From an uncultured Bacteroidales bacterium (lineage in GTDB: Bacteria > Bacteroidota > Bacteroidia > Bacteroidales > Bacteroidaceae), in contig CACWFY010000016.1 in assembly GCA_902760345.1 (NCBI GenBank), forward strand, positions 1 through 64,000: 64,000 nucleotides of DNA, written 5' to 3'. The translations under genes were made by a program, and so were the position numbers. The notes below the pieces were generated by a model. The model did no database searches, was not told the origin of the DNA, and saw nothing but the letters and a program-made list of their open reading frames with translations. This document shows positions 15,307 through 22,527 of this stretch, in pieces (the first letter of the stretch is position 1; the number at the start of each line of letters is the position of its first letter).

Positions 15307-17196
15307 TTACTTCGCAACGACCTTTTTTGATGTTCCGTTGCTCATACGAACGATGTTCAAGCCCTTAGTTTGACGATTAGCACGTTGCCCCCCTATTGTG
15401 TAGCGGGCTACAGCTTCATTGCTGTCATTTGTGATGGCATCAACACTCAGTTCCTGATCAGTCAGAGCCACAATTTTTTTGAAATTCTTCCAGGGCTCCG
15501 TCGCCTTATAGGCATTGATAGCCCCCGTGGGTACATGCAGCGTTGCGTATTCTATATAGGAGTCATTGAAAACATTGCTTTCTGTCGATGGAATAATTTT
15601 AGCATAGCAGGTAACATCAGTCAGTTCTTCGCAATTGGCAAAGGCCCCACTTCTGATTGATTTTACGCCACCGCCGATAGCAACGGAGGTCAGGCCAGAG
15701 CAGTTTTGGAACGCATAATCTCCTATATACGTCACGCTATTGGGAATGGTGACGGAGGTCAAGCCAGTACAACCAGAGAACGCAGAACGTTCTATGCTCG
15801 TCACACTATTGGGAATGGTGACGGAGGTCAGACCAGAGCACTTAAAGAACGCAGCCATTCCTATGATTGTCACACTATTGCCAATGGTGACGGAGGTCAG
15901 GCCAGAGCAATCCCGGAACGCGCCATCTCCTATGATTGTCACGCTATTGGGAATGGTGACGGAGGTTAGGCCAGAGCAATCCTGGAACGCATCCCCTCCT
16001 ATGCTCGTCACACTATTGGGAAGGGTGACGGAGGTTAGGCCAGAGCACAGAAGGAACGCACCCCTTCCTATGCTCGTCACGCTGTTGGGAATGGTGACGG
16101 AGGTTAGGCCAGAGCAATAAGAAAACGCCCAATTTCCTATGCTCGTCACACTATAGGGGAAAGTGACGGAGGTCAGACCTGAGCAACCACAGAACGTAGC
16201 TTCTCCTATGCTCGTCACACTATTGCCAATTGTAACGGAGGTTAGGCTATAGCAATTGTTGAACGCAGAACTTCCTATGCTCGTCACACTGTTGCTGATT
16301 GTGACGGAGGTCAGGCCAGAGCAATTAAAGAACGCCCGATCTCCTATGCTCTCCACACTGTTGGGGATGATTAATTCTGTTATTTCCGTATTCTCATCAA
16401 TATAAAGGCGATGTGCGTAATATAGTGGATTTGAATAAGTATTACTAAAGCTAATTCTACACCATGCTGCAATGTCTTTGACCACCACTTTTTTTAGGTC
16501 ATCACAACCAGAGAACGCACTATTTTCTATGCTCGTCACACTATTGGGGATGGTGACGGAGGTTAGGCTAGAGCAGTTTTGGAACGCATAATCTCCTATG
16601 CTCGTCACACTATTGGGGATGGTGACGGAGGTTAGACCTGAGCAACCACAGAACGCAGCATCTCCTATGCTCGTCACACTGTTGCCGATGGTGACGGAAG
16701 TCAGACCATAGCAATATTCGAACGCATACTCTCCTATGCTCGTCACACTGTTGGGGATGATTAATTCTGTTATTTCCGTATTCTCATCACTGTAAAGGTG
16801 ATGTGAATGAGATAATGGATTATCACTAAAGCTAATTCCACACCACGCAGCAATGTCCTTGACTATCACTTTTTTTAGACCAGAGCAATCCCAGAACGCA
16901 CGGTCTCCTATGCTCGTCACACTATTGGGAATGGTGACGGAGGTCAGATCAGAGCAATCCCAGAACGCATAATCCCCTATGCTTGTCACACTATAGGTTA
17001 CACCTTCATACACCACAGTTTCAGGAATCACAATGTCGCCATTATACTTGACATTGTTCTTGTGCTGGATAACCTTGGCTTCCTTGGCTTTTGCCACCAC
17101 TTCATACCACAGCCCGTCGATTTCTACTTCTTCTACGGCAAAAGCACTGGCTGCTGTAGACAGTAGCATCACGATTAAAAGTAATTGTTTTTTCAT
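15307..17196 (-). CDS. BspA-like leucine-rich-repeat surface protein
   Basis: This 629-aa exported protein starts at the ATG at 17196 (MKKQLLLIVMLLSTAASAFA, signal peptide). It carries about 15 LRR_5/BspA repeats of 23 residues, e.g. LTSVTIPNSVTSIGDYAF, broken by two longer inserts (KDIAAWC...SENTEITELIIPNS type). BspA-family proteins mediate adhesion to host proteins, other bacteria or glycans. The C-terminus (RYTIGGQRANRQTKGLNIVR, then KKVVAK) is the short tail common on Prevotella secreted proteins and may direct type IX export; PorU and PorV are encoded at 59-64 kb. The 69-nt DNA repeats are near identical in places and open to recombination. Confidence 0.9.
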   Translation of the reverse strand: MKKQLLLIVMLLSTAASAFAVEEVEIDGLWYEVVAKAKEAKVIQHKNNVKYNGDIVIPETVVYEGVTYSVTSIGDYAFWDCSDLTSVTIPNSVTSIGDRAFWDCSGLKKVIVKDIAAWCGISFSDNPLSHSHHLYSDENTEITELIIPNSVTSIGEYAFEYCYGLTSVTIGNSVTSIGDAAFCGCSGLTSVTIPNSVTSIGDYAFQNCSSLTSVTIPNSVTSIENSAFSGCDDLKKVVVKDIAAWCRISFSNTYSNPLYYAHRLYIDENTEITELIIPNSVESIGDRAFFNCSGLTSVTISNSVTSIGSSAFNNCYSLTSVTIGNSVTSIGEATFCGCSGLTSVTFPYSVTSIGNWAFSYCSGLTSVTIPNSVTSIGRGAFLLCSGLTSVTLPNSVTSIGGDAFQDCSGLTSVTIPNSVTIIGDGAFRDCSGLTSVTIGNSVTIIGMAAFFKCSGLTSVTIPNSVTSIERSAFSGCTGLTSVTIPNSVTYIGDYAFQNCSGLTSVAIGGGVKSIRSGAFANCEELTDVTCYAKIIPSTESNVFNDSYIEYATLHVPTGAINAYKATEPWKNFKKIVALTDQELSVDAITNDSNEAVARYTIGGQRANRQTKGLNIVRMSNGTSKKVVAK

Positions 17197-17600
17197 TATC
17201 GTTTGTTTTAAGTTCATTATTATTGTTTATATGAATACACACAAAAAGAAAACGTGGACAAGTTACTTCGTCTACGTTTCCGAGGCATCGCCAAACGCCC
17301 TTACTGCTTAAACGAGTAAATGCCCACGCCAAATGGCGTGAACAATCTACTTTAGTCCTTGCAGTATTTCTTGAAATTTGGCGAATTTCGGAAACAAGAA
17401 TCAAAAGTGGATGTTCATCCTATATGTCCTTTTCAATTATTTCTTTCAGCCCATATGCATCAGTTGTTTTTAGGGTTCAACATTGTTTCTTCCGCAAAGA
17501 TAGCTCAATTATCTCAATCTTCCAAGTTTTTCGACAACTATTTTAACAAAACGATATTGATTCTTTGATAAGTGCGCAACGATTTTTCGTTGTGCATTAG
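17197..17600 (-). promoter_or_regulatory. Long leader and predicted promoter of the BspA-like gene
   Basis: A minus-strand TATCTTTG box at 17495-17502 is the best promoter candidate, giving a leader of nearly 300 nt before the start at 17196. No riboswitch or conserved ORF was recognised in it. A short hairpin, GCGCAACGA...TCGTTGTGC, lies near 17573-17595. Confidence 0.45.
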
Positions 17601-17632
17601 AAAAACAAAAAACCAGACTCGTGAAAGTCCGG
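17601..17632 (-). terminator. Terminator after tRNA-Val
   Basis: On the minus strand CCGGACT pairs with AGTCTGG, followed by TTTTTTGTTTTT. It lies about 30 nt past the tRNA 3' end. Confidence 0.75.
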
Positions 17633-17663
17633 CCTCATTGAGTATTAGATTGTTAATATAATG

Positions 17664-17737
17664 TGTCGACACTTGGACTCGAACCAAGGACCCCCACCAT
17701 GTCAAGGTGATACTCTAACCAGCTGAGCTATGCCGAC
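17664..17737 (-). tRNA. tRNA-Val (GAC anticodon)
   Basis: The 74-nt cloverleaf has acceptor GTCGGCA paired with TGTCGAC and discriminator A. The D-arm is TAGCTCAGCTGGTTAGAG, the anticodon loop TTGACAT gives GAC, and the T-arm carries GGTTCGAGTCC. CCA is not encoded. The promoter box TACCTTTG is on the minus strand at 17758-17765. Confidence 0.95.
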
Positions 17738-17831
17738 AGGTTTTGCATTTGCGGATGCAAAGGTACAAAGAAAAAATGAAATACAAGCAATAATCGCAGA
17801 AAAATATTGCTTTGGGAATGTTTTTTTCTTT

Positions 17832-18476
17832 CTACAGCGACTCTACGAAGGTGCGTGTTACCTGAAAAGAGTGGTCGGCGATGGTGTCCCAGAAGTTGTG
17901 ATACTGCGAGGCGTCGGTGTCACGCAGGGGGATGTCGCTGATGACGCGGAACGAGATAAACGGCACGTGATTGATGTAGCACGTCTGGGCAATGGCGCAC
18001 GACTCCATATCGACGGCACGAGCTTCAGGGAAGTGGCCAATGATTTCGCGCATCTTCTCCTTCGAGTCCACGAACCAGTCGCCAGTGACGATGAGACCGG
18101 GATGAAGTGTGATGTCTGACGGATGAAGGCTGATAGCTTTGTCGAGCAGGTAGGAGTCTGCCTGATAGCGGGCGGGCAGACCCTGCACTTGTCCGTACTG
18201 CGTCGTGTTGTCGATAGCCGTACCACAGTAGACGTCGTGGTAGCACAGTTCGCTGCTGACCACCACATCCTGAACGTTGACATCGTCGCCATTGCCGCCG
18301 GCACAGCCGCTGGAAATGATGATGTCGGGGTGGAACTCGTTGATCATGCGCTGGGCGCCGAGAGCGGCGTTTACCTTGCCAATGCCACACTTCTGCACTA
18401 ATACGTCGCTGTCGCGAAAGACTTCCTGCAACTGGCGCAATTCCTTGTCCATTGCTACTATGATACCTATTTTCAT
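17832..18476 (-). CDS. mtnN: 5'-methylthioadenosine/S-adenosylhomocysteine nucleosidase
   Basis: MtnN cleaves MTA and SAH to adenine and the thioribose or ribosyl-homocysteine product, clearing inhibitors of SAM-dependent reactions. The 214-aa product opens MKIGIIVAMDKELRQL with the catalytic Glu. It has SSGCAGGNG near residue 56, the VDMESCAIAQ nucleoside-binding motif near residue 158, and FRVISDIP with the catalytic Asp near residue 182. It is slightly shorter than the typical 230 aa, but all key motifs are present. It is monocistronic, with a TACCTTTG box on the minus strand at 18500-18507. Confidence 0.93.
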   Translation of the reverse strand: MKIGIIVAMDKELRQLQEVFRDSDVLVQKCGIGKVNAALGAQRMINEFHPDIIISSGCAGGNGDDVNVQDVVVSSELCYHDVYCGTAIDNTTQYGQVQGLPARYQADSYLLDKAISLHPSDITLHPGLIVTGDWFVDSKEKMREIIGHFPEARAVDMESCAIAQTCYINHVPFISFRVISDIPLRDTDASQYHNFWDTIADHSFQVTRTFVESL

Positions 18477-18514
18477 ACCTTTTTTGTTATTTCTGCCGAC
18501 AAAGGTACGAATTT

Positions 18515-18546
18515 ATTAAGAATTAAGAATTAAGAATTAAGAATTA
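18515..18546. repeat. Heptanucleotide repeat (ATTAAGA) in the mtnN-yfhO spacer
   Basis: ATTAAGA is repeated 4.6 times without error. It ends 5 nt before the TAACTTTG promoter box (18552-18559) of the YfhO gene. Confidence 0.9.
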
Positions 18547-18567
18547 TTTTGTAACTTTGCACACAAA

Positions 18568-21099
18568 ATGAAAAATGTTATGAAAAACTGGAAACTTTGG
18601 CTGCCCGACGTGCTCGTCGTGCTGTTGTTCATCGTCATATCGTTTGCCTACTTCTTCCCTGCCGATATAGAGGGTAAGGTGTTGTATCGCCATGACTCGT
18701 CGGCCGGTCGCGGCGCAGGTCAGGAAGCAATGGAATACTACCAGCGGACGGGAGAACGTACGCGATGGACCAACGCCCTGTTTGGCGGTATGCCTACCTA
18801 TCAGCTGTCGCCGTCGTACCACTCGACGGAGTTGCTGTCGAAGGCGGAAACTGCCTATCATCTGGGCTTGCCAGAGAATGTGTGGTATGTGTTTGTCTAT
18901 TTGCTGGGCTTCTATATCTTGCTGCGTGCCTTTGACTTCCGTCAGTATCTGGCGGCGCTGGGTGCCATTGTGTGGGCATTCTCGAGCTATTTCTTTATCA
19001 TTATTGCCGCAGGACACATCTGGAAGGTGATGGCCCTGGCCTATCTGCCGCCCATGATGGCCGGTGTGGTGCTGGCCTATCGAGGTAAATACCTGTGGGG
19101 ACTGCTGGTGACAGCGTTCTTTGCCGCCCTTGAGGTGCTGGCCAATCACGTGCAGATGACCTACTACTATCTGTTTGTCATCATTGCTATGGTGATTGCG
19201 TTCCTCATTGATGGCCTGCGCCGCAAGCAATACCAGCATCTGCTGAAGGCTACAGCTGCCTGTGCCGCTGGTGCCGCCATTGGTATAGCGCTGAACCTGT
19301 CGAACCTCTATCATACGTGGTCGTATGGTCAGGAGTCTATGCGTGGCAAGAGTGAGTTGGTAAAGCAGCATACGGAGAACCAGACATCCAGCGGACTGGA
19401 CCGCGACTACATTACCCAGTGGAGCTACGGCATTGACGAGACGTGGACGTTGCTGGTGCCCAATGCCAAGGGTGGCTCGCACCATATCCACCTGAGCGAC
19501 GAGAAGTCGGCCATGAAGAAGTGTGACCCCGAACTGGCTGAGTATGTAGGCCAGTGGTATCTGTATTGGGGCGACCAGCCCTTTACGGCAGGTCCCGTCT
19601 ATGTGGGTGCCTTCGTGCTGATGCTCTTCGTGTTGGGTCTGTTTATCGTGAAAGGTCCGCTAAAGTGGGCATTGTTGGTAGTGACCATCCTGTCGGTGCT
19701 GTTGTCGTGGGGTAAGTACTTCATGCCGTTGACCGACTTCTTTATCGACTATGTACCGATGTATGCTAAGTTCCGCACCGTATCGTCGATACTCGTCATA
19801 GCTGAGTTTACCATACCCCTGCTGGCCATGTTGACGCTGAAGGAATTGCTGAGCGCAGACAAGGAAACCGTTCGCCGCAAGCGTTGGGCTATCGGCGTGG
19901 CCTTTGCGCTGACGGCAGGTGTTGCCGCCCTGTTTGCCCTGATGCCTACAGCATTCTTCGACTTTACGTCGTACAACGATGTGGCACAGTTGAAGCGCAT
20001 GCTCCCTGAGGAGTATTTGTCGGTGTTCATGGATAATCTGTCGAAGGTACGCTGTGCCGTGTTTACTGCTGACTGCTGGCGTTCGTTCCTCATCATTCTG
20101 GTGGGTACGGGCATTTTGCTGTCGGTGATTTACGGTAAACTGAAGAAGGAGTATGCCGTGGGCATTATTCTGGTGCTCTGTCTGGTTGATATGTGGACTG
20201 TTAACAAGCGCTATCTGAACGATTCGATGTTTGTGTCGAAGACAGTCCGCGAGGAGCCTATGCCCAAGTCGTCGACCATCGACCACATCCTGCAGGACCA
20301 GTCGCTTGACTACCGCGTGCTGAACCTCGCCTCTGATACGTTCAACGAAAACGAGACATCGTTCTACGTCAAGAGCATTGGTGGCTACCATGCTGCCAAA
20401 CTGCGCCGTTATCAGGAACTGTCGGACGCCTATATCCGTCCGGAGATGAATGGTCTGGGCAAAGGCGTCAGCGAGGCTGCTGGCGATATGACTTTGGTCA
20501 ATGGCGACAGCATCTTCCCCGTGCTCAATATGTTGAATACCAAATACTTCATCCTGCCCCTGCAGGGTGGACAGACGGTGCCTTTGAACAATCCGTACAC
20601 CTATGGCAACGCGTGGTTTGTTGACAAGCTGCAATATGTTGACAATGCCAACGAAGAACTCGACATGATCGGGCGTCTGGCTTTACGCCATGAGGCTGTG
20701 GCCGACAAGCAGTTTGAAGAGGTGCTGGGCAAGGCTGTCGAGCAGGACACGCTGAGCCGTGTGCGCATTACTGCCTACGAACCCAACCAGCTCACCTATG
20801 AGGTGAACTCTGGCAAGGGTGGCGTCGTGGTGTTCTCGGAAATCTATTATCCCGGTTGGACGGCAACCGTCGATGGTGTTGAGCAACCTTTGGGACGCGT
20901 GAACTACGTATTACGTGCCCTGCAGGTAACACCCGGCAAGCACGAAGTCGTCTTAAGCTTCTTCCCCAAGAGTATCGACCGCACAGAGACGGTGGCCTAT
21001 TCAGCCTATGGCATACTGGCGCTTATTCTAATATTATTGGGGTATCAAGCATATCGTCGTCGTCAGCGTCAGCCACAGGCACCTGAGCATCAGGCTTGA
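18568..21099 (+). CDS. YfhO-family polytopic membrane protein
   Basis: This 843-aa protein has about 12-13 membrane segments in its first 530 residues and a final one near residue 815. It begins MKNVMKNWKLWLPDVLVVLL. Signatures are GRGAGQEAMEYYQRTGERTRWTNALFGGMPTYQ after the first helix, and an extracytoplasmic domain after residue 550 with VFSEIYYPGWTATVDGVEQP. YfhO proteins belong to the GT-C superfamily and are tied to glycosylation of lipoteichoic acid or other envelope glycans in Firmicutes; the Bacteroidetes substrate is unknown. Its last 77 bp overlap the convergent fucP gene. Confidence 0.88.
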   Translation: MKNVMKNWKLWLPDVLVVLLFIVISFAYFFPADIEGKVLYRHDSSAGRGAGQEAMEYYQRTGERTRWTNALFGGMPTYQLSPSYHSTELLSKAETAYHLGLPENVWYVFVYLLGFYILLRAFDFRQYLAALGAIVWAFSSYFFIIIAAGHIWKVMALAYLPPMMAGVVLAYRGKYLWGLLVTAFFAALEVLANHVQMTYYYLFVIIAMVIAFLIDGLRRKQYQHLLKATAACAAGAAIGIALNLSNLYHTWSYGQESMRGKSELVKQHTENQTSSGLDRDYITQWSYGIDETWTLLVPNAKGGSHHIHLSDEKSAMKKCDPELAEYVGQWYLYWGDQPFTAGPVYVGAFVLMLFVLGLFIVKGPLKWALLVVTILSVLLSWGKYFMPLTDFFIDYVPMYAKFRTVSSILVIAEFTIPLLAMLTLKELLSADKETVRRKRWAIGVAFALTAGVAALFALMPTAFFDFTSYNDVAQLKRMLPEEYLSVFMDNLSKVRCAVFTADCWRSFLIILVGTGILLSVIYGKLKKEYAVGIILVLCLVDMWTVNKRYLNDSMFVSKTVREEPMPKSSTIDHILQDQSLDYRVLNLASDTFNENETSFYVKSIGGYHAAKLRRYQELSDAYIRPEMNGLGKGVSEAAGDMTLVNGDSIFPVLNMLNTKYFILPLQGGQTVPLNNPYTYGNAWFVDKLQYVDNANEELDMIGRLALRHEAVADKQFEEVLGKAVEQDTLSRVRITAYEPNQLTYEVNSGKGGVVVFSEIYYPGWTATVDGVEQPLGRVNYVLRALQVTPGKHEVVLSFFPKSIDRTETVAYSAYGILALILILLGYQAYRRRQRQPQAPEHQA

Positions 21100-22408
21100 C
21101 GTGGAAACGTATCCATGAGCGGTGGCCATACCAAACGACTACCGCCATGCAGAGTAGTGGGAGGAGGAACGACAGGTTACTGCTGGACAATCCCCAGATG
21201 GTGTATCCGCTTTCGATGATTGCCGCCTGAATGGGGGGAAAGAAAGCACCGCTTAGCAAGGCCATCGTCAGTCCTGCACCTGCTATCTTGATATTGTCGC
21301 CTACGTCCTTTAGTGCGATACCATAGATGGTAGGAAACATCATAGACAGACAGGCGTTGGCCAACACCAGACAGTACATGCCATTGCGGTCGGTAAAGAG
21401 TACGACACCCAGCAGGGCAGTCATTGCTATGATGCCCAGCGTCGATAGCATGCGGCTGGGCAAAAACCATCGCATCAGCCATGTACAGAGGAAACGACAA
21501 GCAGCAAAGCACACGATGGCGGCTATGTTAAACTTTTCTGCCAGCGACTCTGCAGCCTGTTCCGTCATTCCTTCAGCCATGAATATTCGCACCCCGTGTT
21601 GAATGATGAATGTCCAGCAAGCGACCTGTGTGGCAATATAGAAGAATTCGGCTATGACGCCTTCGCGATAGCCCCGGTTGTGCAGCAGCGCATTGAGACG
21701 GGCGAACGTGTCGGATGTCTGACTGACGTTATTGTCGGCAGGCAGTCTAAGTATAAGGAAGAGCACAATGAGGATGGCCAATAGTGAGGTAATCAGAATA
21801 TACGGCTGGATAAGTACGTTTAGGTCGTGGTCGAGAATGGTCTCAAACTGCTTGAGGGGCATGGTCATTCGTTCGCTGGCGCTGGCTGTTATCAGGCGTT
21901 TTTGCAGGTATATTGCCACTAGCATTCCAGCCAGTGCTCCAAGTGCGTTGAATGCTTGCGCTCCATTGAGACGCTGGGTGGCTGTCTCGCGACTACCTAA
22001 ACTATATATATAAGGATTACAACTCGTTTCAAGGAACGACAGTCCGCAGGTCAGCACGAAGTATGCTGAGAGGAATGGATAGAACGCACCAATTAGGCGT
22101 GCGGGGAGAAAAAACAACGCGCCGATGGCGAAGATGGCCAATCCGCAGATAATACCTTTTTTGTAAGAGTAGCGCTGGATGAAGATAGCGGCAGGAAAAG
22201 CCATGCAGAAATATCCTAAATTATAGGCTACCTGCACCAACGACGCCTCGGTAGTGCTGATGCGGAATAATTTCGAGAAAGTGTTTACCATGGGGGCCGT
22301 AACGTTGTTGGCAAAACCCCACAATACAAAGCAGACGGTGATGAGAATCCACGCCGTGAATAATTGTTTGTTCCCCAGATAAAGGGATTTCAGGTCTCTA
22401 GTCATCAT
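21023..22408 (-). CDS. fucP: L-fucose:H+ symporter family permease (FucP-like MFS)
   Basis: This 461-aa protein has 12 membrane segments of the FHS family. Family motifs include ITVCFVLWGFANNVTAPMVNTF near residue 20, GLSFLETSCNPYI near residue 123, RLNGAQAFNALGALAG, and MFPTIYGIALKDVG near residue 365. FHS proteins import L-fucose or related sugars, and the divergent gene is Fkp, which salvages free fucose, so L-fucose is the likely substrate. Its acidic tail (about residues 438-461, with DADDDD) is encoded entirely within the 77-bp overlap with YfhO. The promoter box TATCTTTG is on the minus strand at 22431-22438. Confidence 0.87.
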   Translation of the reverse strand: MMTRDLKSLYLGNKQLFTAWILITVCFVLWGFANNVTAPMVNTFSKLFRISTTEASLVQVAYNLGYFCMAFPAAIFIQRYSYKKGIICGLAIFAIGALFFLPARLIGAFYPFLSAYFVLTCGLSFLETSCNPYIYSLGSRETATQRLNGAQAFNALGALAGMLVAIYLQKRLITASASERMTMPLKQFETILDHDLNVLIQPYILITSLLAILIVLFLILRLPADNNVSQTSDTFARLNALLHNRGYREGVIAEFFYIATQVACWTFIIQHGVRIFMAEGMTEQAAESLAEKFNIAAIVCFAACRFLCTWLMRWFLPSRMLSTLGIIAMTALLGVVLFTDRNGMYCLVLANACLSMMFPTIYGIALKDVGDNIKIAGAGLTMALLSGAFFPPIQAAIIESGYTIWGLSSSNLSFLLPLLCMAVVVWYGHRSWIRFHVKPDAQVPVADADDDDMLDTPIILE

Positions 22409-22482
22409 TGGTATCTAGTAATTATGGGGACAAAGATACAAATTAATTATGAATTAGAAATGAGAATTCGATTTTTTTTTCG

Positions 22483-22490
22483 TACCTTTG
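22483..22490 (+). promoter_or_regulatory. Predicted -7 box for fkp
   Basis: TACCTTTG lies 37 nt upstream of the fkp start and back to back with the fucP promoter at 22431-22438 on the other strand. Upstream sequence at 22446-22470 looks like a degenerate heptamer repeat. Confidence 0.6.
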
Positions 22491-22527
22491 CACGACTAAT
22501 CATAAAAACAAGTGACCTCATAAACGT

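Noticed and set aside
15660-16970. CRISPR-like regular repeats
   Set aside because: The repeats are 69 nt long, in frame, and code the 23-residue LRR units of the BspA-like protein; there are no unique spacers.
18544-20634. Long minus-strand open frames (315 and 324 codons) opposite yfhO
   Set aside because: They lie antisense to a clear membrane protein gene, have no promoter or start context and show residue composition typical of reverse-strand shadow frames.
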